From Apteryx mantelli (lineage: Eukaryota > Chordata > Aves > Apterygiformes > Apterygidae), in the NCBI RefSeq assembly GCF_036417845.1, contig NC_089981.1, positions 20,480,001-20,544,000 of the forward strand: DNA of 64,000 nt. The letters run 5' to 3'. Both the position numbers and the translations under genes were made by a program. Under the pieces are notes generated by a model. The model saw only the letters and a list, made by a program, of their open reading frames with translations, was not told the DNA's origin and did not search any database. Positions 44,152 to 55,821 of the stretch are shown piece after piece (positions within the stretch are counted from its first letter, which is position 1; each line of letters starts with the position of its first letter).

Positions 44152-47100
44152 ATGCAGGAGGCCAACTTCGTGCTCTCGGCCCTGCAGCCCGAGGCCGGCG
44201 TGTGCTCGCTGGCGCTGCCCTCGGACCGGCAGCTCGAGCGCCGGGGCCGCCCGGCGGCCGAGGCCCAGCGGCTGCGCAGCGCCCGTGTCCAGGAGCAGGT
44301 CCGGCTGCGCATGATGCTCAAGGGCCAGGCGGCCCCCCGGCCCCCGCCGCTCGGGCTCGACTTCGCCGACGCCGCAGGTGGGCGCGCGCTCGCGGGAAAG
44401 CCGGGCGGGAAGGGAGGGCTGCGCCCACCCCGGCGGGAGGCCGCGTGTCCCCTTGTCCCCCCCCCCCGACCCCGTTCCCCCCCCCTGCCAAAACGCAGCT
44501 CGTTTTGCCACCGCGCCTCGGTTTCCCCACTCGCGCCCTGGGGCGGGCACCACGTTTCGGCTTTGTGCCAAGCGGAGGCCCAAGGGAGGGTTGGGGGGGG
44601 CAAAGGTGGGATTTTTCCCTGTGGATCCTTCCCTCCCCCCCCCCCCAGCTGCCCCAAGCCCCATCCCCAGGCGCTGAGCAGCGTCTCCCGGTGCTGGCCG
44701 GGCTCCAAGTGCCTCCGTTCGGCGTCGGCGCTCGTGGCCTCCGCCCCGGCCCTTCCTCCCATTTTTAAACCTTGCCCCCCATCCCGGCCCGGGGCGCTGC
44801 CGGCGGGTCAGGGGTCTGCACGGAGGGGGTTGGGGGCGCACCGGGGCCTGCTCCAGCCTTCGAGCCGAAACCACTCCGGGTGCCCCTCACCGACTGTCCG
44901 TCCGCCCGTCTGTCTGTCCCGCCGCAGGCGGCCAGTCCAGCGCGACGCTGCGCCCGTCCTTCAGCTCCCGCTCCCAGGGCAACGGCTCCGAGGCCCTCGG
45001 CACGGTGCGTAGCAGCCGCTGCACGGCAGCCCCCCCCCGCCGCTCGCCCGGGAGCGCGGCCCCCCAGCTGGCCAGGCCCGCTCCCCGCCTCACGCCGCCC
45101 TCTTCCCCCCTTCCCCATCCCCAGCTCTTCCAGCCACCGGGCCGCACCGACTACGGCACCCTGGCGGGCAGCGGCTGGTCGTCGCGCTCGGCGGTGGACC
45201 TGACGCCTCGCCAGCGCCCGGCGGCCCTCAGCAACGGCGGCGGCGGTGGCTATGCAGCGGCGCGGGCGGCTGGCTCCCCGCCGCGGCCCGGCTCCTTCCA
45301 CGAGCGCGCCTACGGGGCCCGGCCGAGCTTCGACACGCTCTCGCTGCGCTCCCTGCGGCTGGCTGAGGGGCCGGGCCGCCCCGCCGGCGGCGACGACTGC
45401 TACAGCGTCGTCTCGGAGCAGCTCGACCCCGTCCGGCCCCTCTACAGGAGCCAGGGCGGCGGTGGTGGCGGCGGCGGCTTCACCCGCTCCTACACCTTCG
45501 AGAGGCGGCTGAGCACCAGCAGCGCCAAGGGCCCCGCCGACTGGCTGGACGGCGGTGAGGCGCCGCAGAGCCGCACCATCCGGGCGCCCGCCATGCGCAC
45601 GCTGCAGCGCTTCCAGAGCAACAACCGCTCGCGCCTCAGCGCCGGCTCCTTCGGCGGCGGCGGCGGCGCCTTCCTGGCGGGCATGGCGGAGCACGCCTCC
45701 CGCGCCCCCTCCGTGCGCAGCTTGGCCGAGTCCGGCCACCGCCTGCAGGAGCAGCGCGCCGCCGACGTGTACAACGGGCACGGCACCCTGCTCGCCCAGC
45801 AGTCGGGCGGGTGAGTGCCGGAAGGGCGGGAAGGTCCCGCGCCTGGCGGGGTCCCCCTACACCGGGGCAGGGAGATGGGCTGGCGGGTCTCCTCCGCGAT
45901 GCCGGTGGGACGTGGCCGGGGTGCGGAGGTGGCAGCCCCTGGGGCGCGCTCTGCCTGCGCCCTTCCTCACCTGCTTGCGGCTCCCAGGTTCGACGACATC
46001 GACCTGCCCTCTGCGGTGAAATACCTGATAGCCAGCGACCCCAACCTGCAGGTCCTGGGGGCTGCCTACCTCCAGCACAAATGCTACAGCGATGGCAACG
46101 CCAAGAAGCAGGTGGGCACCCAGGAGCCGAAGGGGAACATTTTTCCCCCCCCTTTCATCTTCACTAGGCCCCTTGGCATTGGCGGGGCCCCTCTGGGAGG
46201 GTGAAGGAGATGCGGGGAGCCCCCGAGCAAGGACCCAGCGACCAGGTCCCTTGGGTGGCCACAGCGTCGGGGAGAGACCGTGTGGGGCGTGCCGTCCGCG
46301 GCTCGGCGTCTCAGCCCTGCCGGGCCCTCTCCTCCCAGGCGCGCAGCCTCCAGGCCATGCCCAAGCTGGTGAAGCTGTTCAACAGCCCCAACCAGGAGGT
46401 GCAGCGCCATGCCACGGGCGCCATGCGCAACCTCATCTACGACAACACGGAGAACAAGCTGGCCCTGGTGGAGGAGAACGGCATCTACGAGCTCATGCGG
46501 ACGCTGCGGGAGCCCGATGACGAGCTCCGCAAGAACGTCACAGGTTGGAGCAGGCCATGGGGTGGGCACAGGGCAGGGGTCCTCCTCTGCTGGGGGTGGC
46601 GGGAGCTTGTGGTCCCCCTGCCTAGGGATAAGACTAAGGAGTCACTTCTAGGGGACAGCTAGAGGATGGGCACATGAGAGCGTGCAACAAGCGCACCAAT
46701 GCCTCCGTCCTCAGAGGACAAGATCTGGCGGGGCTAATGGTGTAGCAGTCTGTGCATCCTTCATCCAGTGTTGCTCTTCCTCCTTGCTCATGGCGGGAGG
46801 CTGGGACTGAGACCCAGTCTGGCCAAGTGCCATGCCCAAGGGGAGCACATGGCAGTGCCCATGAGGCGCAGGGTCCCCAGGGCTGGCTCTGAAGCAGGGC
46901 TGTGTCCAGCCCCGCTGCCCAGCAGGGCCATGCGTGGCTGTGGTGCCGGGCTGCTGCCGGGAAAGGTCCCACCACCTCTTTGGATCATCACCCACCTGGT
47001 CCCATCCCCCTGAGCTGCCCCATGGCTGTGCCAGGCCAGTCAGAGGGAGCCCCTCGGGATGGACTTGCTCCCCGGCCATTCCCCATGACCGAGTGTCCCT

Positions 47101-50100
47101 CTTGGTGCAGGGATCCTGTGGAACCTCTCCTCCAGTGACAACCTAAAGGATCGCCTGGCCCGGGACACGCTGGAGCAGCTCACCGACCTGGTCTTGGTCC
47201 CGCTCTCTGGCCTGGGCAGCTCGGGCGTCATCCAGCAGAACCCCTCCGAGGCAGAGATCTTCTACAACTCCACGGGCTTCCTCAGGTACCTGCTCTGGGC
47301 TGGCTCCCCCATACCAGTCTTCTTGCTGCAGCTGTAGCACTGGGGCCAGCTGGTAAAGGTTAGGGTAGGTGACACTGAGATGTGTCAGCTGGCTGCCAGT
47401 GCAGTGATCAAGGCCTTCAGAGCTCTTCTGCAGGGTCCCTGTCCCTTGCAGCTCCTGTGCATCAGGGCTAAGCCTGGTCAAGCCCTGGGGTGAGATAATA
47501 ACCTGCGTTCCCCATGCAGAAATCTCAGCTCTGCCAGCCAGCAGACCCGGCAGAAGATGCGCGAGTGCCATGGGCTGGTGGACTCCATGATCCATTACGT
47601 TAACAGCTCCCTGGAAGTGGGCAAGTCGGAGGACAAGGTGAGCCCTGGGACCCGCTGTGCTTGGAGGGTTTGGGGTTTCTTTGATGCCCTCTGATGAGGT
47701 GTAGCTGCTCCCTCCCCAGAAGTTTTGGTTGCTACCTTGCACCCAGGCAGAGATGCCTTGGCTGGTGGGGTGAGGACTGACACCCCCCTACCCTGTCCCC
47801 CTTCCAGAGCGTGGAGAATGCCGTCTGCGTCCTGCGAAACCTCTCCTACCGCCTGTACGATGAAATGCCCCCGTCCTTTCTCCAGCGCCTGGAGGGCCAC
47901 AGGAGGAACAACAACAGTGCCATGACGGGGGAGCTGGTGGGCTGTTTCAGCCCCCAGAGCAAGAAGGCACGAGAGGTTAGTGACTAGGACAGGGCGGGGG
48001 GAGCCCGTGGCCTTCTTGCACGATGACAGCCACAGCTTGTCAGGCGGAAAAGCAACTGAGAAGTGGCCAGGGACTGAGGTGACAACAGGGTGGAGGTGGA
48101 CGCAAGCCCTGGCTGTTGGGTGGGACATGCGGGTGAGCTCAGTGGAGGGTGAATCAGACACCTCTTATATGCGGGGTGGGTGGAAACGGGTGCCGAACCC
48201 CTCATGCTGAGGCCTGTGACACATCCAGGGCAGCTCATCGGAGCCCTGACAAGCTGGGTGAGCTGCAGACTGGTGACGCGGCCTTAGGAGCACTTCTGCC
48301 TGCGTGCACGTGCACAAGGACCCCTGTGATGTCCCCAACTTGAGAGCAGGGCCGGGGTCCTGCAGAGGGATGGAGCGAGAGGGAGGCCGCGGAGGGCAAA
48401 TCCTTGGGGTGGCCGTCTGGCCCCACAGGTCTAACGGTGTCACCCCACTCCTGGCCCCACAGCACTACCTGAACGCGGACATCGTCGCCTTCACCGAGGT
48501 CTCCAAGGACCCCAAGGGCATGGAGTGGCTCTGGAACCCGCAGATCGTCGGCATCTACAACCGGCTGCTGCAGCGCTGTGAGCTCAACAAGCACACAACG
48601 GAGGCTGCCTCGGGGGCCCTGCAGAACATCACGGCCGGGGACCGCAGGGTGAGCCCGCAGACGGGGACCGTGCTGCTGCCAGCTCGCCCTGGGCCCGCCC
48701 TGTCTCGCCGGCGGGCTGGGGCGTATCCCTGCCGCCCGGCTAATCATGGCCACGCCTGGGGAGGGGACGCACCTTGCTGCGAGCTCGTTCCAGCCTCACC
48801 TGGCTAGGGAACACGGCCATCGTGCTGCCTACTCACAGCCTGGACAGTGAGGCCTGGGTGGGCATCCCACCACATGCCTGACCCAGCCCTGCTGAGTGAG
48901 CGGAGCAGCTCCTCCGAGGTGGAAGAGGATGGGGTGGAGAGAGGAGGAGGTGGGTGGCCAGTGGGTGCCAGCGAGCGTCTCCATGTGGGTGTTTGCCTCC
49001 CCAGTGGGCAGGCGTGCTGAGCAGGCTGGCCTTGGAGCAGGAGCGCATCCTGAACCCTGTGCTGGACCGCGTCCGCACCGCCGACCACCACCAGCTACGC
49101 TCGCTGACGGGGCTCATCCGCAACCTGTCCCGCCATGCGCGCAACAAGGATGAGATGTGTAAGTGCGGGGAGGGCTGGGCAAGGGGCCAGGGCCGGTGCG
49201 GAGGAGCCAGCTGGCCCCCCTCCGTTGGCTTTGCCCACATCCCTCAGTTCATCTCCAGGCCGATCCTCTCCCGCATGCCAGGGAGTCTCAGCAGAGACAG
49301 CAGAAGAGCAAAGCTGGGGGTTGGAAGATGCCCCTGACACTGGCCCGTGGGTCCTTGGCTGGACCTTTTCCTGTTGTTCCCCCCACCGCACCCAGGAGGT
49401 CTGGGGGTCTGCGGGGTCTGGCTGCCAGCCCTGACATGATGCCTTTGCCTGCTAGCGACCAAGGTGGTCAGCCACTTGATAGAGAAGCTGCCAGGCAGTA
49501 TTGGGGACAAGTCGCTGCCAGCCGATGTCGTCATTAACATCATCGCGGTGCTCAACAACCTGGTGGTGGAGAGCCCCATGGCTGCCCGTGACATTGTCTA
49601 CTTTGATGGCCTCAGGAAGCTCTTCTACATCAAGAAGAGAAGGGACAGGTAGAATCTCCCCCGGCCCTACTGTCCCAGCTTGGACCTAATGAAGGTCCAG
49701 CCCTGCTCTCCCCTTCCTCCCCTGGTCCATGAGGTAGAAGAGTCACAACCAGTCCCCTTCCCCAAAGCTTGATGTTGCAAGCCCCCTCGATCACTCTGAA
49801 AGTGGTCTTGTGGCCACCATCTGGCCCTTTGCTATTTCCTCAGGACGTCCCCGCCAGGGAACTGTCCGTCACTGCAGCCACCTTCTTCCCCCATGTGTCT
49901 GGGTGCTTCTTGCCTGGGCCAGAAACATTTGTCACCCTGCCTGGCATGGTGGGCTCCAGCCTTTAGTCTTCTGCCCCTTCCCACCAGCACTAAGTCCTTA
50001 TCCCTGCTGGGTGGGGTCCTCTCTGGCTAATGGGCACCATCCCATGCCCAATGGGCACTGTCCCATGCGTGGTGGTACCTGAAGGTCATTGAGTCCTCTG

Positions 50101-50694
50101 TCTCCATCCTAGCTCGGACAATGAGAAGTCCTCCAGAGCAGCGGCCAGCCTCCTGGGCAACATGTGGCAATACACCAAGCTCCACCGGGACTTCAAGACG
50201 GTACGTACCTCCCCGTGGTGCCTCCTTGGGCTGGCAGCCTCTGGGCTGGCACTGCTCAGTGCTGCCGGGGGAGATCCTGAGGGAGTCAGGGCCAGGGGCT
50301 TGACCCCCGAAAACCACCCAAATGCTCCCAGGCGGACAACAGGCCCTGGCTCCATGCCTTCCTCTCCTGAAAAGGAGGAGATGTCTCTGGGGCATCATCC
50401 CTGTGGTGGCACCCACTGTGGTCCAGAGGGAAGGGGAGAGCACCCTGGGGCCCTGCTTTCCTTTGGGGACAGCCACACGCCCAGCGTGGGGACAGCTTGG
50501 CTCTGTGGGTCCCTTGGCGACCCTGGCGCCTCTGCGACAGAGCAAGTTTCCACCCACGGTCCCTGCCGCTCAGCGCGGTGAGGACAGGGGTGTCCTCGAG
50601 CAGGATAGGGGACGGAGCCGGAGACCCGCCGGGTGACGGGCGGCCTGTTTTCTTGCAGAAGGGGTACCGGAAGGAGGATTTCCTCAGCCTGTAA
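44152..50694 (+). CDS. PKP3: Plakophilin-3
   Basis: Thirteen coding exons: 44152-44377, 44928-45004, 45125-45810, 45988-46111, 46339-46543, 47111-47285, 47520-47637, 47808-47975, 48463-48648, 49005-49158, 49456-49648, 50113-50200, 50659-50694. Phases agree throughout and the sum is 811 codons plus stop (human 797). The start reads MQEANFVLSALQPEAGVCSL against human MQDGNFLLSALQPEAGVCSL. Residues 1-330 form the head domain, with SSRSAVDL, SFHERAYG, YDTLSLRSL-like and SRTIRAPAMRTLQRFQS blocks. From FDDIDLPSAVKYL onward come the armadillo repeats, with ATGAMRNLIYDN, NVTGILWNLSSSD and VLRNLSYRLYDEM. The end is KGYRKEDFLSL. Plakophilin-3 links desmosomal cadherins to desmoplakin at epithelial junctions and also occurs in the nucleus and RNA granules. 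Exon 3 has expanded Gly and Ala runs compared with human. Its 3' end converges with SIGIRR. Confidence 0.97.
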
Positions 50695-51556
50695 GGACAA
50701 GCCCTGGGAGAGGAGGAGGAGGGACTGAACAGCCCTGACTCTCCCCACCGGGACGGGCCTTGCTGGCAACTGCGGCCTGGGGAGGCTGCTCGCTGCGGGA
50801 CCCCCAACTCTGTAGTCTAGTCCCCGCCGCTCCTCGCGTCCCTTGTGCTTCCCCCCCCGCCCCCCGTGCCGGGCGTCCCTTCCCCGTGCCGGGAGCTGCA
50901 GGCGTGAGACCGGTCTTCCTTCCTCCCGTAGCCCCAGCGACTGCCACGGGCGCTTGCCGGGCCTCCGGTTAGCGGGGAGCAGCCCCGAAGGGGCCTCAGC
51001 CCCCGAGAGCAGCGTCCTGGGAGCCCGGCCAGGCCGCGGGGAGCCGGCTGCAAAAGCCTCCTGCCGCTCCAAGCGGCCGGGAGCTGGCGCCGGGCCGGGC
51101 CGGTGCTGCGTAAGCAGGATGCGGGCAGGGCCGGGCGGCTGCTGTTTGCCGGGCGGTTCCTCCCCGCGGGGTGGGGAGGTGCCCTCGGTGCCCCCGCTCC
51201 GCCGGGCTGGCGCAGGTGCGGCCGCGGGTCCAAAGCTCTCCTTTGCCAGCCCGGGCTGCTGCCCGCGCGGCTCCGCGGCCCCGCTGGTCCCCGCGCGCGC
51301 AGTGGATGGGGGCTGCGGGTTTGCTTTCGACCGCCTGCGGGTTTGGGGGGGGCTCCTGCGCTTGGGGTGCAAGAGCTGCGCAGCGCTCCCGGTCTGGGAA
51401 ACGGCGTAGAGTAGGCAAAGGGGGGGGTGGCGGGGACGCGGGATGCGGCCCGGGGCAGGGAGCGCACGTCGGCGTGCTGGGCGCCAGCGCGGCTCACGGC
51501 GCGTTTGTCTCCCCGGCTCGTGGTGCGCAAACTCCCCGAGCCCCATGCATTACCGA

Positions 51557-51562
51557 AATAAA
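51557..51562 (+). terminator. PKP3: Probable poly(A) signal of PKP3
   Basis: AATAAA 862 bp after the PKP3 stop. The stretch 50695-51560 would be its 3' UTR; it is CpG-rich and holds no other feature I can support. Confidence 0.5.
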
Positions 51563-51716
51563 GGTCTCCAATGGTGCCCGCTTGCCCGTGCGCTCGGCCG
51601 GCCTGCGAGAGGGGAGGAAATCGGGGTCCCCTGCAAACCCCGGCACCCCACTGCTGCCCCCGCAGCCCCACGGCACCCCTGCATGGACAGACGAGACCCG
51701 CTTCGAGCAGCAGAGC

Positions 51717-51722
51717 TTTATT
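51717..51722 (-). terminator. SIGIRR: Poly(A) signal of SIGIRR
   Basis: The minus strand reads AATAAA 530 bp beyond the SIGIRR stop. Cleavage would fall near 51690-51707, only about 100-130 bp from the predicted PKP3 end on the other strand. Confidence 0.55.
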
Positions 51723-52251
51723 GCCACTGGGTTTTTCCAAGGGAGAGGGGGAGACGCTGCCCTTGGCGCCTCGGGCTGCTCCTGCCAGCCAGGTGATCGG
51801 ACGCTTGCTCGGCACCGAAGCCACTGGGGCAGGGGCCCACTGGCGTCACCCATCCCAGTTCCTGGGGAAATGTCCCTGCCGCCCACGGCGAGGGAGGGAA
51901 GCCCAGCACCGGCAGGTACCCGGGCTGGTGTCACGGCACGGCCAGTTTCTTTAGCCCCGAAGGTGCTCGCTGGCAGCTCCGGCGCAGCGGCGAGGGCAGC
52001 GGTATCCCCTCCGGTGACGGGATCCTGCCTCACGGGAGAGGCAGCTGCCGGAAGGAGATGCCGCCACTCTCTCTTTCCCAAGCCATGCCCCCGGTTTTGG
52101 TCCCGTCGAAAGGCCAGGGCTCCTCTGGAAGCGGCTCCACGCAGCTCCTTTGAGATGAAAGGAGACGCCGCGTTTCTCCGGCGCGGCCTGGGAGCGGCGC
52201 TGGCTGCGTCCCCGCAGCCGGCAGCCCCCCGTTTGCCCGCGGCCGCCCCAC

Positions 52252-55200
52252 TCAGATGTCGTCCTCCGTCACCAGGCAGTAGAAGTCCGTGCGGGCGCCG
52301 TAGCTGCGCGAGCCCAGGTCCGAGACGTCTATCTCCTGCCGCTGGCTGTCTCGCAGCTGCACGTCCTCCAGCGCGCCAGCTGACACCGCCGGCGCAGCGC
52401 TCATGCGAGGAGGCGGCGGGCCTCGGAAAAGCGACCCTCGGAGGCCTGTAAGGAAGGGAGAGATGGGCTGCGTGGCTGGGGAAAGGGGCTGCTCGGGGCG
52501 GGATAGCAGCACCCCGTCCCCAGCACGTGCCGATCCCCGCCGGGAGAGGTGGTGGGTTGCAAGGACCTGTACCCAGGTCTCCGTCCGGGTGCGGGTCGCC
52601 GCGGCTCTCCAGGTAGCTGCTGTGCAGGATCAGCATGGGGTCCTTGTCCTCCTGCAGCTGGGTCTGCGGGTCTCCCACGGTGGCCCGGAAAGGCACCTTG
52701 CGCGGCAGCGCCAGGCACAGCTCCTTCCAGAAGTCCGACGACGGGGTCTGCGCGGGACGGGCGGGAAGGGAAGAGCCGCACCGGGGCCCCGGCGAAGGCA
52801 AGCCGGGCCCCAGCGCCGCGCGGACAGGTCCTGACACTGCTACCAGCTGAGTGCAGCACTGGGAAAGCGAGCAGCCGCGCCGGAGCTCGGGGAGGCTTTA
52901 TGGAGCTCAATGGCTTTTTACAGAGCTGGGAGCTGAGCTGAGAGCCGTGCAAGGAGGCGTAGAGGGTGCAACGGGTGCCCAGGAGGTTTCTGGGCCATGC
53001 CGCCCGTGGCACGCAGGGCCCTGCACCCAGCGTCGCTGTGCCACGCGGGCCAGGGTGAAAGAAGCAGGGATTTGCCCATGCACGGTGGCCCCCGATGCCT
53101 CCTCCGGCCCCACGCAGGGGTCTGGCCGCTGCCGTCTTGCGGCTGCGTCAGAGGGATGCGTCACCGCGCATGTCCATGGCTCCAGTAAGGGCTGTGCTCC
53201 CGGCACGGCAACTCGCCTGTGCGCGGTGGCGGGGGGAGAAACCAGCCCAACCTGCTGCAACGCTCCCAGGAGCTCCCAGGTCTCAGCCTGGGCCAAAAAT
53301 GGGAGCAACCAGAGCAGGGCGATCCCACAGCAAAGTGCTTTAGGGAACACCAAATCATGCCGCTTTGAAGAGCAACCCCCCCAACAGCGTACCGGCGAGG
53401 CCGCGGCAAAACTCGGTGCTGGTTCCCGTCCCGCGGCCTGCTCCAGGGCAGCCCGAGGTCTTGGCAGCCTGGAAACGGGAGATCCCGGAGGTGCCAGCTC
53501 CCAGCTTTCCCAGCAGTGCCCCGCTTACCATGGAGCTGGCTCGCCACACCAGCAAGGTCACGGCGCTCCTGTGCTGCTTCAGGAGGTTGATGGCTGGGTG
53601 TGCTATGTCCCGGTACTGGCTCTCGAAGACGATGAAGATGGGTTTTTTGGAAAGCTCCAGCAACCTCCAAAGCCCTTCCCTGCAACGCAGGCGCGTGGCA
53701 GGAGGAAGGCAAAGGATGCCAGCGTGCCGGACTGCTGGGCACCGCTCAGCTCCGGGTTAAGGGGGGACCCTCCAGCTCCTTTCCTGTCAGGAGCAAGCAG
53801 GAGCTGCTGCTCTTACCTGAAGCTGCTGTTGCACCAGTCTTGCTCCAGATATGCCACGGAGAGGACCACAATGAGGCGCCGGCACCGGCTCACGTTCATG
53901 ATGAGGTCCGCCGAAGGCTCTGCGAGAGCGGGAGAAAAGTGGCCAGGTGTCTGCAGCACGTCCCGGGAGCATCCCTGACCTTTGGGATCGAAAGCCCGGG
54001 CGCCCTTCGAGCTGCAGCGTCACCCCTAGGCACGTCCTACCTGAGTTGGGCAGGATGGTTTTATCGTCCAGGAAGAGCTTGTAGCCGTGCCGGTTCTCCA
54101 GCTGCGGCTTCACGATGAAGTGGACGAACTTCTTGTCGTCGGGGGAGTTGGCGTGAGACACGTAGGCATCGTACAGCTTCCCATCTGCGCCACACATCCG
54201 GGGTGGCCACGGGAAACGGGAGGTGGAACGGTGAGGAGGAGCTGGCCCCGGCATCTCCCACCTCTGGCCCCGGGGAAATTTGCCCGCCACGGTGCTGGGA
54301 CCTACAGGCCGGTCCCCAGCTGGGCGCTCGCCACCGGGGCTCCCATCCCAGGAGGGATGGAGTGGGAGGCACTGATTGGAGCCAGCTGTGCCGGTGCTAA
54401 ACCTCTATAAAAGCCGCCCAGAGCCTCCCACGTGGGTCGCTGTGGAAGCAGCCAGGTGCAGCAAAGCTGGGACGCTCGCGCCTAACCTGCAGCACCCCCA
54501 AAATGCCCCTCTCTCCCCCCGCCGCAGGGTCACGCCAGCGCCCCGCGCCCCGCGCCGCCCCTTTCCCCCCGGCTCACCGTTGATCTCCAGCTCCCCGTAG
54601 CGGTTCCTGTACCAGAGGAGCACGCTCAGGCGACACTTGACGTAGAGCGCGGCCACAAGCGCCAAGAGCCCCAGCACCGCCAGGGCCGCCAGCACCGCGC
54701 TCACGTGGCCCGCGGCCTCTGCAAGGAAGGGGCCTCGGTGGTTTTCGCAAAACCCAAGGCGTTACGGTGCGCAACCCACCCCGGCACGTGGGGGCCGAAG
54801 CTCGGAGAGGTCCGGGGCAGAGCCGCCGTGCGAGACGCCTTTTTTTTCCGGCAAGGTGAGCCCCCCCACCCACTTCCCATCCCCAGCTTTGGCTTTGGGT
54901 GCTGCCGTGGGGCGACTTTGCACCCCGCGTGCAACGCGAGGGCCGGTTTAACGCCGTTCCCCGTCCTCGCAAATACGCGTGGGTTCGCCGCTCCCACCCT
55001 AAGCGCTTCCGCCTCCCCCCGGGCTGAGCCCCTACCCGCTCTGCGCAGCGTGAAGGTGGCCGTGGCATTCCCGAGCCAGCAGGCAAAGACGCCGAAGTCG
55101 GCTTCGCGGCTCAGGTTGACCTGCAGGAGGCTGGCGAGGAGGCGCTCGGAGGCGTTGCGGCCGGTCCTGGCGGGGCGAGAAGGGGCCGCCGTGGGGCCGC

Positions 55201-55821
55201 GCGCCTGGTTTCTCGCCTTTCCCCCCACCGCGGCTTTGCCTCGGGCGCTAGCTAGCGAGCTGAGCAGCGTCAGGTCTCTGCGGCCGCCGGCCAGCCCTAC
55301 GGCGGGGAGGGTACAGCCGGCGAAACGGAGTGCGCGGACGGAGCCGGGCTCCTTACCAGACGGTGTCCTGGCTGCTCTCGCCATCCAGCCAGCGGCCGTC
55401 TTTGGCCCAGGCCGGCGCGGGCTCGCACCGCCCGTCGGCGGCCCAGCGCACGGTGCAGTTCAGGGCTACCTGGCTCCCCAGCGTGAGCTCCAAGGTCTCG
55501 TTGACGGCCGGGAAGATGATTTCGGCTGGCACGCTGCAAAGGCCTGGGTGGGGGGAGAGCAGAAAGCAACGGGGGAGCTGCCTCCCGGCCATCCCGGAAA
55601 AACAAGCTCTCCCGCCGGGGTCTGGAGGCAACGCAGCAGCTTGCAACATTTTGCAGCAGGCTGAGCCGGTTTTTGGAGCCGGGTGGGAGATGGGGGAGAG
55701 CTGAGCGAGTCCGGCTGGGGTATACGGCAGAGTGGGGCCGGCAGCAAAGCACCTTCGCTGGGAGCTCTCCCATGGGAGTGGGAAGCCGGAGTCAGGTTAA
55801 GCGTTAAATCCTACCTGCCAT
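52252..55821 (-). CDS. SIGIRR: Single Ig IL-1-related receptor
   Basis: Nine coding exons: 55821-55815, 55543-55357, 55166-55036, 54718-54578, 54184-54041, 53919-53817, 53679-53529, 52747-52573, 52445-52252. All phases agree and the product is 410 residues, the same length as human. Exon 1 codes only ATGGCAG; the joined start [10 protein letters not shown] matches human MPGVCD. Residues about 10-108 form one Ig domain (VALNCT and FGVFACW cysteines, several N-glycosylation sites). A helix (about 114-135) is followed by [10 protein letters not shown]. The TIR domain has box 1 YDAYVSH, box 2 HGYKLFLDD and box 3 FW at 294-295. The tail ends [20 protein letters not shown], as in human. SIGIRR dampens IL-1, IL-18, IL-33 and Toll signalling and serves as a partner for IL-37 in mammals. 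The promoter may be at the CpG island near 58.2 kb with non-coding 5' exons, which I could not place. Confidence 0.96.
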
